The position numbers and the translations under genes were made by a program. A DNA stretch of 64,000 bases, from positions 62,001 to 126,000 of the forward strand of contig OENT01000340.1 of NCBI GenBank assembly GCA_900239685.1, given 5' to 3'. The notes under the pieces are model-generated. The model saw only the letters and a program-made list of their open reading frames with translations, was not told where the DNA came from and made no database searches. The DNA is from Rotaria macrura (taxonomy: Eukaryota > Rotifera > Eurotatoria > Philodinida > Philodinidae). Shown here piece by piece: positions 39,261 through 54,000 of this stretch (within the stretch, counting starts at the first letter, position 1; each line of letters begins with the position of its first letter).

Positions 39261-41608
39261 TGAGAGTTCAAAACTATGAATATCTAAAATATACAAGCAA
39301 AAGAACATTGTAGGAATATTCTTTAATATAAAAAAAAAAAAGAAAAATGATCAAACAACAAATAAACATTTCACATTGCTTTCCTGTTTGCATGACAAGT
39401 TTGCTTTAATCATTCGAATACCATACGACAAAAGTTGAAAAGATGCAGACAGCTTAATGTTAAACACTTACGCGTGTTCGACGTCATTAATTGACATTAA
39501 TAGAATAGTGCATTAAGATAAAAAGAAAAATAGTAAAATCATACTTCGTTTTGTTTTGGCTATTCTCATGGATGGTTACGAATGGGAAAACATGATTAGT
39601 CATTTTTGATTGACACTTACTACTGACAACGGAAGAAAAAGAAATGTTAAGTTCATATTGAAGGAAGACAACAGCCTTTTCATTACACGGTTGTTCAAGT
39701 AGATCATGTTTGTTCGAAAAAGAAGACTGTTGTTTGCTTTTGTTCTTTTAATTATTGTTTCCTTATGTTCCTATCTTTTCCTTTTCTTTTTCTTTATATC
39801 TATCTTTCTCTTTCTCTATATATATATTTTTCCATTTGGTGTTATTCTTTTCTTTGCCTATTCTTCGTATATATATATTTTACAGTTCGAGTTTTCTATG
39901 AAGCAAAAAGAGAAAAAGAGCACATATATTACAGCAGTAAAAGAAAATTCAGTGAGACATCATTGCTTTGAAAAATATATGCAGCTCTAACTATATGAAT
40001 TCTGACCTCGTTTCTACTCTATTTGCTTCGAACATCGTCGATGTCATGTGTTATAAAATGTTCCTAATCAAAAAGAAAGAAACGAGATATTGCTTTTCAA
40101 TGGTTGAGTTCTTAATTTAATGTGTGTACATCATCTATGTTGGGTACTCTGTGTGTGTGTCAAATAGAATAATCTTGTTCATGTCTGCGATCGAAGTCAA
40201 ATGTTTCGTATAAATGAATATTTTATACGGAAATCGATCATTAGTAACAATTCTATTAGTCGTCAAACACGAATAATTGATAATATTGCACAATATTTCA
40301 TTTATTTTAATTCAATAGGAATCGATTAGAATATTGAATTGATAGATTACAGAACGGATGTATAAGTTTTACAATGTTGCGAGAGGAACATGTCTCTATT
40401 ATACTTGTCATGCTTTATCAGAGTATATGATGTAAATGGAAATATTCATTCTTCTTTTCTTTTCTTTTTTAAATAAGTAATATTAGAATGGTAACAAAAA
40501 CATTTTTGGAAATATTTTCATTTCTCCTTTTTGAAAAAAAACACATTTGAATATATTCAATTATTTAAAATATTACATCAATAAAATTTCATTTGATATA
40601 ATTTTTTTGAAAGATTTGAAAACAAAAACAACTTCTGTCTAACGTAAGAACTTTAAGAGATGATCATTATTTTAGATTAAAGTTAAAGTATTTATCTTTT
40701 AAAATAGAACATTTCCTCTTGAAATCATTGTTTCAATCAATAACAACAACAACAAAAAAAATAATAATGGTCGTTTGTCACATCAAGTTGTTTTAATTAA
40801 GGGTAGAAAGTATGCAATTATGATGAAATACGTCTACTGAACAATTCAAATTCTAGAATATAAGTGGTTATTTTGCAGGTACTTCACAGCATATACGTGA
40901 TCTCATTAAAAATGATTTACATGGTGATATACAAAGAAAAATTGTCGCATCTTCTGATATCATATTATATTAGAAGGTATAGCATCAACACATTAGTGTC
41001 ACGATAACATCTAATAAAACATGACTAACGAGAATTGTTTCTTAGCAAATACTACATACACATATTCTTACTTACTGACGTAAAACGAATAACAGAAAAA
41101 CACATTCAGTCACACATCAATTTGTTCATTTTCTGAAAATGTTTTTTTTCTCGTCTGCTAGTTCTCTTCAATCTAACCTATTGTACTCGTGACAAGATCT
41201 TGTTTTTGTCTGTAAATTGAAGAATATTTCTAATGCTATTGTTTATTCTGTCATAATTTGACATTGAATATTTTCCCTAATGATTACAACAATTATGAAA
41301 ATGAGTGATTCTTTTATTGACATAGAATTATAGAGTTTAACTTCGAAGTTTTTTACTCAATCGAATTCTATGAACTATGACTAAATATTTTTATGTCGAT
41401 AGATCATATTCTTTTAATTCTATTTTGCATATACGTTATATAAATATATAGACAAAAGTAAAAGTAAGTTTTAGTGACATCTAATATTACACGATTTGTT
41501 TCGTTGCATGTTTCAACCTATAGAACATTCTTATGTCTTTTTCTTCTTTACATCTTTTTAATTAATTACGATAGACCTAGACAAAGAATATAATTGAATA
41601 GAATAATC
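39261..41608. other. Divergent spacer between synaptotagmin-like and BTBD9 genes
   Basis: Mostly AT-rich non-coding DNA. One exon-like block at 40879-40973 (+) follows a TTTTGCAG acceptor and reads TSQHIRDLIKNDLHGDIQRK and on to a stop, but has no partner exons that I can find. Confidence 0.5.
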
Positions 41609-44600
41609 ATGTCTACATGGCAACAACATGAAGTATCAAATTCGATAACAAATAATAGATCGAAATCAGATGAAATATCAGAAAGATTAGGAAACATAGA
41701 TCACACATCAACACTTCCGGCTGACTTTGGTAGGTGAAATATTAAACATGACAGTTTATTAATAACTTTTCTTTTTCCTTATTCGATTCACTTTTCAAGG
41801 CTACTAGAACTAATCAGTTTTTTCTTTTCTACTTCGTAAAATCATTGAGCGAGAAAAACAAATTTCTTAACTTACTTCCTCGTGATAATACGATGTTCTT
41901 TCATTCGTATATAACATTTGACGAGTTCAATCAACATATGAATTGTAATCAACAATCTGAATACGAACCAGTTTTCTACTATCATCATTGAAATATAAAT
42001 AAATAAATCAATTTATTATATTACCTAATAAATAACGAAACGTTTTCATCATAATTTTATGACTACTAGTTTGACTCGATTATTGAAAAATGTTAAATTA
42101 TACTACGACAATTCTTTTCTCATGTTAAGTCTCGTGTTTATCTAATGAAAATTGCGAACTTTCATTGTAGAATATCGTATAGAATTCCTGTCATATCTCT
42201 GTATTCAACACGTATCCAGGCATGACAAAAGAAACAGGTTAATTCAATTTTTTGAATTGTACTATTTATCAAATGAAAGTCTATTCTCATTTCTATGATA
42301 GTACGATTACGAAATATTGTAAATAATTTTACACTCTCATTAAAGATAGTATTTTTAACTTGACGAAAATCATTGTAAAAGAAATATTCATAGATATTTT
42401 ACTACGTACTTGTAACATTTACCCTATGGCACATAAAAATCGTATATACAAATATTTATATTCGACCTGTTTATTATTTGTAGACTGTCGAAATCTATTT
42501 GAGTAATTATTAATTTTAAGAGATACATGTCATAGTTATAAACCTTTACACTATTGAAGGGTACATGTGCTTTATTTAATTGAAACTATTTCGTCATCGG
42601 TTTCTTCTTCTATTTATATGTTGCTTTTTTCACTTGAAACTTATCTCAATTTTTTCAAAATATATAAAAAATCATGATGATCGACTGTTTTCTTTTTGTA
42701 TAGGACGTTTGTATAATCAACCTGATTATAGTGATATTGAATTAATTGTTGAGTCTGAACATTTCTATGCTCATCGTACTATACTTGCTGCTCGTTCTGA
42801 ATACTTTCGAGCATTACTCTATGGAGGTTTACGTGAATCACAGCATGATAATCATAAAATTGAAATAAAAGAATGTAAAGCAGCTGCATTTAAAATTCTT
42901 TTATGTTATATTTACACTGGACAAATCAATATAATGAAAGAAAATGTAAAGGAAAAATTCGATTCTTTATTTTTTTCTCATATGAATTCATGAGTTTTGT
43001 TTTCTTTTGTAGGAAGATATTTTACTCGATCTACTAGGTCTTGTACATCAATATGGCTTTGAACAATTGGAAAATAGCTTATCACTATATATAGAGTCTA
43101 CTTTATCATTAAACAATGTTTGCATTATCTATGATATGGCTTGTCTTTATAAATTAAATAATCTTCGAGAACATTGTGCTCTATTTATTGACAATCATGC
43201 AAAAGAAATAATAAATACAAATGAATTTTTAGCATTATCATCTGTAAGTCTATTTCCTTGTTCCTAATCTAAAATCTAAAATCTATTTTCCATAGTCATA
43301 GTTATTTGCGTAAAAACAAAAATTTCACTAATAAATCTATGTTAAGTCAAAAAGTAAATATTTAGGACGTAGATTATCAAACAGGTTCATAAAGGTACTA
43401 ATATATCTAACCAAATGTTCGTTGAACTATGGTGGGTAATACAACATGATTATATCTATATATACATATCAAGTAGTTAAACTCATCCTATTTCACTTGC
43501 TCGAAAAAGAAATGTTTCTTTTTCTTGCATTAGACAATTTTCAATTACTCACATCAACCAAATACGCTTATAACTAACTATACTTTGATGAATAAAACAT
43601 ATGTAATGATCGTTTATCTTTACGAATTCTTACATGAAAAAGTGAAGATTAGCAAAGATGCAAAAAGAAATATGAGTTTGACTAGGTTCTTCATACCTCG
43701 AGAGTTTTTTTATTACCTTTACTACATTTTCAGGATCTCTCTATGTCATTCTGTGTTTCTTTTTACTTGAAACTATTTGAAGCATTAAATGACAACTATC
43801 GAATATGTTACTTAATTTTTCATGTGTAAATAGATAGTCTTCATTGTAGACAACTATCACTATGCTCTTTTCATTCACATGACATTCAATGAAAGGAAAT
43901 AATATGTAAGACATTTCGATTAGAAGTACACTATGACACGAAGAAAATAGGAACATTTTTGAATCAGAGAAAATAATTTATTCATCGATAAGATTAACTC
44001 ATCTACTCATATCAAAAGAAAGTCTCGAGTAGAATTTTAGATTAATATTCTACGAAACATATGTTCACAAAGTAAGTGCACTACATAATAAAATGAAAAG
44101 AGAGTTGATTGTACGATGTGAAAACAAGTTTTTAAAAGCAATACATTTGCATACCATGTCTGAGTGAGTATGAGAAAATTCAAAGGTAATCATTTCATGC
44201 ACTTGTTGACATCAATGTTCGTTGAAAGATCTTATCTGAACATATAAGAAATTAAAAGTAATGGGCTACTAAGAAAAAAAGATAACTCAGTAAAATACGA
44301 TGAATATGTTGTAAAAATAAAACACGAAAGAAAAAGAAGATCGGATAGATCACTAACTCACATAGATGATGTTTCGCAATTCAAAAATTTACGCATCTTT
44401 CTGTTGGGATCACAAGTACGTGAATGTTTTGGTTGAATGCATCTGAAGAATTTAATTTATATCAGTTCATAATACATGCAGACATGACATCTTGTTAATA
44501 TTGAATCATTAATTTAGTCTATTTATTATTTGTACGTGCTTGTTGATATGATTACAATGACAAATTATGCACTCATATTACTTCATATGAGTGTTCTCAC

Positions 44601-47600
44601 AAAGTTATATTGAGTTTCATTCCTGACTTACATCTAATAAAGTAATAGCCATGTTAATTTTCCAAAAAAATTAACTTTGTTCATAAATTTCTCGTCAAGA
44701 CAATCATTTGTCTATTATTTCTGTTGTCAGAAAGTCTAAAATTGTCATAATGAACAAGTTGATATAAGATGAGATAGAACATGACTAATTAATCATCGAG
44801 GTAGATTCTATATGAATGAAAATAAAGATTATATTGGTTTGTGCAAGTCAATGCAAAAGATTCTTAGAACTCAAATTTTACGCTAATGATATATTATCAT
44901 GCATTATATTGAAATCGAAGAGATTTTCTCTACAACTGTCATTCATTGTCTTTCATATTTTTCTTAATGAGCATTTAAACATAATTAGAGAATATATACG
45001 AATATTCATTACATTCAGCATAAAACAACAAGATCATCTTTCTGTCCTATGTCGTTGTTGGCTCGTAATTAAAAACGTAAGAAGAACAAAAACTAGAATG
45101 TGTGCACGGATGAAGTATCTTGGTAAACCTTTTTGGGAAACCCCAAAACTAGTAGTCATCTGAGACATATCTAGGCATTTGGTTTCTAGATGCAGTTTTT
45201 GTGCATTTGAGACCTTTTTGCAGCCAATGTTTTGTTAGAAAGCTGCGATTTTGTTCGAAACTAATATCAGATCCGGAATCAGTGTTAAAAACTGAGTCAA
45301 TTTGTATACGTTGTGGATAATTCTGAGAAAAAAGTTTTTTTTGAAAAAATCCCTGTACTCCACCTCAGGGATTGTTTAGTCAATAATGGCAATTTTTTCG
45401 ATAACTCAGTCATTTCTTGCCGGATCCTTCTCATCTTCGAACATGACCTAGATATTGATGAGACAATTCTGTGCACAAAATTTCAACTCAATCGAATGTA
45501 ATTGTGAAGAGTTATCTAATAAACGGACGGCCGGACGGACACACTGACCGATTTTAGTAGTGTACTCACTTTTTGAGTACACAAAAACTATTCATCGATG
45601 CTACATCTTTAAATATATTCATTGAAAAGATATGTTACTTACATATCGTCATGTACATTGATTACAATCATACGAAACTAGAACAAACTATTTCCATGTT
45701 CTAACGAAATCCTATGAATAGATATTTGTCGTTAGAAAAATTTTCTCGTCTTGCACAAAAAAAAAAGATTAATGTTCGAAAGACCCGTGAATGAAGCGTT
45801 CATTAGATGTGCAGATTTATCTCTCAGATTAATGTCATGAATTTCGTGACAAGATGAGTGACATGACATGAAAAGGAAGATTATTTGAAAGAATTGAATG
45901 AAAACGATCTCGAAAATTTAATACTATTTCCAGACATTTTTTCATTATGAGGATTTATTACGTCATTTAGTTTTCTTTTTTCTTATTCAGAAGTTGTATC
46001 GTGAGTATATTCGTACGATGATAAAGTTCAAAACATTTTAAATGTATTATAGTTATAAATTTCGATTGAAATTAATATCTTAGAAATAAATCTCATGGAG
46101 ATAATTGTTGGATTAGAAATAATTCTTGTTTAATTTCAGGATGCATTATCATCAATTATTTCTCGAGATTCATTTTACTGTCCAGAAATTGATATATTTT
46201 ATACTGTTAAAAATTGGCATGATCTTTATTATCATAATGAAATGGATCAATGGAAACCATTTGAGAACATTGTATCAAACATACGATTGATATTAATGTC
46301 TATAAATGAATTATTAAAAATTGTACGTTATTCAAATTTATTTAATCTTAATTATATAATGGATGCTATCGAAATGATTTATACGGAAACAAATTTATTG
46401 ACAAATGTAAATAGTAAAAATAAGTATAAGAATTATCGAGGACGATTAAGTACGAATGAACACGAACAACTTATGAAATGAGAAGAAAATATTGTTATCA
46501 TTTTAGGATTAAATGAAAATATAGCAACAAATACTTATGATGCTCAAGTAATTGAAGGTAAATTGAATAACAAATTCGATTTGTCGTAGATTCGATCAAT
46601 GTAAATATGATAATGGTTACTTTTTATTTTTATTGTAAATATTAAATTTTCTCATCAGCTGTAACATGTTAGCAATGCTAATTATTTGAATCTAGTCATT
46701 ATATATAGACTGTAGATGTTGGTATACGATCATAGACATTGCTACAGCAAAAGTTCAACTCTCCGAAATTGAGACAAAACAGTTATCGATGAGAATATTT
46801 ATTCAGCTTTCAACGAGTGAACATCACTGTCCTATCGACTCCTATTTTAGAAACACGATAGACATCTTTTCATAGTTTAGATCTATCGTTGACCTTAATA
46901 AGACATGTAACTTTGGTAAATATTGATAGGTTACTCAATATACGCAGATCGGTTTACTGAAACGATCATTCATTCTCGTAATATCAACGGTTTGCATAAT
47001 AAATATTTTCTTTTTCTTTAGTCTTAGTCATTACCACTACTAACGTAAAATCTTTAACTTTACGCAAACAGACTTCTCAATAACATGTATTCATCATAGA
47101 AATATTAGTTTAGTTAGTAATTCCGTTCACACGACATGCATGTATGACGAAGATGTTTTCTTCTACAAATCTCGTATTTTATTCTAAAAATTATTGTAAT
47201 ACCCATTAATATTCTTCCGATTGTATGATTATCATATTTTCAGTGATAATGATAGAATAGAATTTTCGAAAAAGAAATCTTTCAATGATTAAAAATAGAT
47301 CATACCTAGACTCTAAATCTTGATTGTTTTATTGGAGAGATGATATTAGAATTTTAGTTTTTCCATAAGAATTTCATTGTCGTATTGTACTTGAAGAATC
47401 GTTAGACGATTATATTGATGAATTTCATTCTTACGCAACGTTTTTTTTTTCTTTCTTTCAGGCGAAGTAAAACAATCGTTGCTCGATGGTGATGTTATCA
47501 ATTACGATTTAGTACGTGTTCGTTATCGGATTATAAAAACAAATACGATAGAATCTTTGATTTAGGACCGAGGTTATACAAGACATCTGATCGATGATGT

Positions 47601-49472
47601 ACATAATATTTGTATTAAACTAGACGGACCATCAATAATAAATCATATTAGATTACTTTTGTGGGATAAAGACACACGGTAAATTTTGTATTCTCAAGTT
47701 TAAATTATTTACTTATGAAGAGATCTATCGGTGTCTCTAGGGCATATTCCTATTATATTGAAGTATCAGTTGATAACATGAATTGGACACGTATTATTGA
47801 TTATCGTCTGTATTTATGTCGTTCATGGCAAAAATTATATTTTACTCCTATTGTAGCTAGGTATAATTCTGAAAATGAAAAACACATATGATTTTTATTA
47901 TTCTAGTTTTATTCGAATTGTTGGAACACATAATACTGTAAATAAAGTTTTTCATCTCGTTTCCATGGAAGTTTATTATGTCAACAAATCATTCTCGCTC
48001 GTTGAAGATATTTGTGGTTAGGTTCTTGTTTTCTCTCTAAAAATCAGATGAAACATTCGTTTTCATATTGTTTAATTTAGTTCCAATAACAAATGTTGCA
48101 ACGATCGAAGCCAGTGCTGTTGTATCTGAAGGTGTTAGTCGTGTAAGAAATGCACTTATTAACGGAGATTTTCAGTCGTATGATTGGGACACCGGTAAAT
48201 TCGAATGTAAATAAATAAATTAATACACTCTACTTTTATTGTGTTCTTAGGTTATACATGTCATCAGATTGGTTCAGGTGGCATTGTTATTCAACTATGT
48301 CAACCGTATGTTGTCAGCTCGATGAGGTAGAACTTAATTAAATATTTGTCTTTGACTTTAAACTAAGCTGAAACGTTCTGACAACTTTCATAATCAATCG
48401 TTTGTAAGAATAGAATAATACAATGGATAGATAACTTTGTCTAAATGAGTATGAATATTCTTCGTGAGTATTTGGTTTCAGTTGCTAATATGTGTTGTAC
48501 AAATCGACTATGTTAAATTTGCTGCATTTGCAGTCTATTCAATTGATTTGTATCAGTCAATTGAACATGATCTATAGTTCTGATAAATAGATGTGCAAGT
48601 ATAAGAACATGATTAATTCATAGAAAAGAAAATAAATGACAGGTTATAGTTTCTACTCGTTGGTTGATATTAAATCGAGAGAAAACTGTTAGCACTGATA
48701 AAATGTTGAAGAGAGGTCATAGCCAAAGTCTTCGAATTCGATCTGCGATCGTTTTATATATCTATCGATTTGTATCAATTGATAAGCAGATGTCGTTAGT
48801 CAACCTGAAATCTTCATATAAACTCAAGTGGTCTGATTTGTAAAAAATCTCATGAAAATATTCGATTCCGTTGTACACAAACATGTATTCGCTTGTTAAA
48901 TAAACAGCACAATGCTTGTTTTCTTTGTTCGGCAAGGTTACTACTATGGGATTGTGACAATCGGTCATATTCGTATTTTATTGAAACATCATACGATAAT
49001 GTCACATGGTCAAAAGCTGTCGATAATCAAAATACTGCTTGCCGGTAAAAACATTTTTATTCGTCTTAACTCATTATAACATCTTCATTTATATAGATCA
49101 TGGCAAATATTAACGTTCTCACCTCGTATTGTTGTGTTCATACGAATATGTGGTACACATAATACAGCAAATGAAGTCTTTCATTGTGTTCATTTCGAAT
49201 GTCCATGTAAACCAGAAGTACTTAAATTAAATATGAATGAGCAACGATTAAATTTAACAGCTGATTGCAAAGATAATAATAGTATCACATGTCAAGAATT
49301 TTTTAAACATTACGAATTTCTAATTGATAAAATAAATTATGATAAGTCATTGCCGGCATTGCATAAGAATTCTACATTGGAAATGCATACAATTTTACCG
49401 TTTATGATAAAACCTGATTCAATAGAATTGTTTCCTATTGAACAAGTCGATCATCAACAAGATGAAAATTGA
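41609..49472 (+). CDS. BTBD9: BTBD9 (BTB-BACK-F5/8C-like) homologue
   Basis: Thirteen exons: 41609-41729, 42704-42945, 43013-43243, 46140-46449, 46507-46557, 47462-47511, 47566-47678, 47741-47860, 47907-48016, 48081-48194, 48251-48326, 48937-49044 and 49097-49472, giving 673 residues against about 612 in human. The BTB domain (about residues 42-150) has AHRTILAARSEYFRALLYGG. A BACK region follows, then two F5/8-type-C-like halves with parallel motifs: LLLWDKDTR then FIRIVGTHNTVNKVFH, and LLLWDCDNRSYSY then THNTANEVFHCVHFECP. BTBD9 is thought to be a cullin-3 adaptor and acts in neural function in flies and mammals. The 2.9 kb intron 3 carries a dispersed repeat. The N terminus (about 40 residues) is not conserved. 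Confidence 0.95.
45093..45580 (-). repeat. Dispersed repeat, copy 2 (inverted)
   Basis: Reverse-complement copy of 29531-29997, about 488 bases. Compared with copy 1 it has an extra stretch of about 13 bases near the CTAG end. The terminal palindrome is extended to GTGTACTC/GAGTACAC. It lies in intron 3 of BTBD9. Confidence 0.88.
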
Positions 49473-51002
49473 CATCAAGAGTTTTCTTATCGATCATTTG
49501 TTTTTTATAAATGGTGCGTGTGTTGTCGTTTTGAAATTTTTCTTCTTCTTTTTAATTTAAAAGAAAATTACAATCTTTCATTTCATTGGTCATGAGATGG
49601 CTTCTTTCAATTAAAATATTTGAACTACTTGACAAGTTCAAAGTAACTATTATCTTTCCGAAGATGAGAAATTACGATATAGTATATGTCTAGTTTAATG
49701 AGTTCTTCTTAAATATTACCATTAAAATTTATACTTGAAAACTTCCTACGAACAATAGACATATGAATGATATAGTTTGAAAAATCTCTATTCAAATTTA
49801 CACAAGTAGAATAGAAACAAACATAGACCACACGTCCACATGTAATGAAGCGTATTTGAACAACGGATCCGAATTACATTGTTAGATATTAGGGTATTCA
49901 AGATTGATATAGAAGAAATCCATTCCATAAAAAGCCAATATTACATGTATGAGAAATGTTTCCATGTAACTTACAAACATCAATAATTCGTCTATATGTT
50001 TTTGAATATCTTCAAATTTTGTTGAACATTGATTTTGTAAACTTTAATAATTATCTTTTACTAGATACACTCTATAGTACCGATAGGTTCGACTTTGAAC
50101 TCGATCGACTCGAACCAATGAATATGTTAAGCAAATATTCTGCTTCCGTCGCATATCTAACAATGATCAAATCAAACATTGATTGATGGTTGCAAATGTT
50201 TTCCTTTCTCTGTCTCACTCTGACGCCGATGTCTATTTTCATATGTACTTAACTAACTAAATCATATGATTACAAAATATGTACGTTTAATAGAACGATA
50301 GATAAGCGAAATTAGTTGTTCAATTCACAATGACAAATGAAAACGAATGTATTCAATAATCATCACTGTTAATAATGGGTTGGGGAAAGATATTTATTTT
50401 TATATTATTTTTGAAAGTCATCATTTGAACGTTTTTCGAGAGATCTTATCTGCAATCATTAACCTTCAAACGTAATGAAATTACTTTACTTATATGACTC
50501 AACTCGTTATTAAATGTACTTTTGTCTTCAAAAAACAAAATAAACCTATTTTGTAAGCGAAATCGTAGGTTGATGATATACTTATTTATTTTGCGTTGTA
50601 TACGTGGACATAAATCTATTTTATAATTTGTTTTATTTTTCTTACATTCAATGCATTGCTTCTATCACTACAATTGATCGAGAGAGAAGAAACATTAATC
50701 ATCACCGAGCGTCTGTCATCTATACATTTCACAAAATAAAAACGAGAAAAAAGAAAGAAAAATGGTCCTTGCTTAAACAATATTTTTCGTATTAACAAAC
50801 GATAAAAGTGTCAGTCATTCAAACCGTCATTATTATCAACATTCGTGTTTATAAAGTAAAAGTAACTCATCGAATACTTTTTCGAGTTGTGCTTAAAAAA
50901 TTAATTCGATATTTCAATGTGAATCTTAACATTACAATTGATCTTTCATCAATTTTATTCTCTCCGTATAATATTAATCACGTTCGAGTCTATCGACAGA
51001 CA
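49473..51002. other. Spacer between BTBD9 and CorA
   Basis: AT-rich with no gene seen. The reading frame of CorA stays open upstream to about 50808, but the first ATG is at 51003, just after an acceptor-like TATCGACAG. Confidence 0.5.
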
Positions 51003-54000
51003 ATGGAAAATAAATTTTCATCGTTTAAAAATAAAATAATGCCATGTATACGATTAAAACCAGATCTTGGAACAGAATATTGTGCTGTCACTGGTAAAAA
51101 AACAAAGGCTCGTTCACGTACAATACAATCTTCAGGTGCTGCTTGTTTATCGCATACATTTGTAAACATTACTGATCTAACGTAAGTTTGATGTAGATAA
51201 TTGTTCTTTAGACATTACTAAGAATTGTTAAACTACTTAATGCAACGCTCTCTAGTTTCTATCAGGAACTGAACCTTGCGTAAAGTCTATTTACTCCAGA
51301 CTATTCGCAGGAGAATAAACTAAATTGAGTCTTGCGACAATAACGCTTCAGGCAGAACACGGGAACAAGAATGATATAAAAATTTGGGCGTTCGAGAAAA
51401 TCTGTTTCTTCAATTTTTGGTATATGTAACATGTTTTTTTTTATTTCGAAATAACTATTGTACTATAGAATTTGCAAAAAAAACGAATAACCCAATTATG
51501 AAGAAAACACCAACCATAGATGTATATAGAAAGGATAAACGTAGTTAATCTTTGAAATATCGAATGAATGAATCGTATCATTTATTAGTAATTGGTCCAT
51601 GCGAAATTTCTCTTTCATTCATGCGTTTCGTGTAATACATATCTTATGTTATGAAACACGATATGTCACGAATAAGATGATATCTGATAATAAAATTTTT
51701 TTGAATGCAAAAAATGAAATAATAATACTAATAGGAATTGTGAAAAACTTTCGGGAACGGGAATCTTTTAATGTTTTCTCGAACCAAGAAGAGTCTTTTG
51801 CGTAGGACCCCCTAATACTGACAGATGTTTCGAGTAGACTATTTTCATAAATCTCAAAATGATTTGGCTTACCAAAGTAGAATTATCAGGCTGTTATTCG
51901 ATTCTAGAAACAGTACTCTTGGGCGATCATTCCGACTGTCGGAAACGGCGGATTACTGCCTTGTTTTTCATAGGAATCACCTTCATTTTCTGGTATGACA
52001 GATTACGGTACCGTTGTCTTCGACCTGAGACTTGACTATCACATTCGATCCACGGTAACAGTCTAGAATGTCCTTGTAAAAATGACCTTTTCGAAATGTC
52101 CTCGGGATTTTGTCCTTGGAAAAAAGTCCTTTAGACAAAATGTCCTTTTAATAAAATTAAGATAATGCTAGATGATAATGTTTAAAATGCAGTTTAGTTT
52201 TCCATGTGAATGAATTCGATACAGAATCTGATCGGATCCTATGATCCGATGAAATTCTAAGGGAATCCGGGTTGTGAAAATACTAAAGGATCCGACGGGA
52301 GAAATCTATTTTCTTATTTGTCTACGAATTAACATTTAATTCCAATACTAGGGAGTGTGTTTGATCATACGATGAAATCCAATCGGATTCTGATAAAATC
52401 CAACACTAAGGATCCGAATGTCGAATCGCAATCTGGAGTCCGATGGGATTTCGTCGGATTAGAGAAACTCCGATAGAAACATGATCGGATGCAATTGTTG
52501 GAATGATCCTCCGGGGTTATTATAACGGACTAAATTTCATTTTAGTTTTCATTCACAACAATAAACGAAAGTCCACTTAATAAAACTTGCGGTGTGATTC
52601 GGTTATTGTTGCACTGATTACATAATTCTGTAATTCACTGTTCAGCAATTCTGGACTTCGATCGTTTTGTACTAGTATAGGTTGTATTCCAGACTTCAAT
52701 ATCTCTCGGAGTATGTTTGAACCATAGCGCCATCTACATTGCAGTAAAATTACATGTTTAAACAACAATTGACGACAAAGGACTTTTTCTTGTACAGGAC
52801 CATTTAGCGAGAATATTTTTTACGAAGGACATTTTTTCCGAGGACCATATCCCAAGGACATTTCGTAAAGGATATTCTAACTTGTATTCCGATCCACTGC
52901 TGAAAAAAAGAATCAATCTTTCGAATTTTATGACAGACCTAGCTAGCTGAGACGATTGCCAACGATAAACGAGCATATGATCCAACTGGCTAATAAATTG
53001 ACCCTTGTAACTAGGAATTACTATACGTCTATATGTATGATAATTATAAGCTAGTAACAAAAAGAACGCCCAGTTAGATGAGTCTCTATTAGTCATATGC
53101 ATACAGAATTAAGTGTCATATTAATGATCTATTCGTTCTTGATTATCACGAGTACGAATAAGGTTTGAATCTTATTGACTGTAATTTTATTTAGATTACC
53201 AGTTCAATTGAATGTTTTTAACTACAATGAAAACTCGTATACGGAAGGGAATTATAATGACGTTACAGAAATACCTAGTGCACTTGCTAAACCAATAACA
53301 CAAATGACATGTATGTGTCGACGATAGATATTAGAAAATAATATTTGACTTTGATTTTCGTTCTAGGGATCGACGTTAACGGTGTTCATGATCATGAAGT
53401 AATATCTAATATAGGTGATCGTTATGACATACATACATTAGTTCGAACAGACATAACAACAACTGAACAACGAACAAAATTAGATATACTTGATGATGCT
53501 TTATTTCTTGTATGTAAACTAATATTTGTGGATGCCAATCGTTCAGGACAAAAAATTATCGAACAAATCAGTTTCTATATTAAAGATGATACACTTATCA
53601 CATTTCAAGAAACATCAAAAAATCTATTTGATTCAGTTAAAAGTAATTTGCGTTGATATATCTATGTTGATAAAATGTTAAATCCATGATTAATCAAAAG
53701 CATTTTATTTTTTAGAGACACTTTATCGTAGTTTCTCACAACATTTCTATGTGTTCTTCAGTGTAAATTATGTTGAAAAACAATATTTTTCTAATGAGTT
53801 AACCTGTATTGAAATAGTAGAATCGCTAAAACATTCTTCTTCTATTTTGACATTTTGATCGAATTATGATTTCATTCATTAATTTATTTCGAAAAAAAAA
53901 ATCTTGCTTTAATTTGAAATGCAAGTCTTTCCGATATGTGAAAGCAACAGAACAGAGATGTCCATCGCGGCAGCGGTAGTGGCAGCACCGCTATGGACAT

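Noticed and set aside
39706-39990. 94-codon frame rich in Phe/Leu/Ile/Tyr
   Set aside because: It is a translation of T-rich low-complexity DNA and has no motif or splice support.
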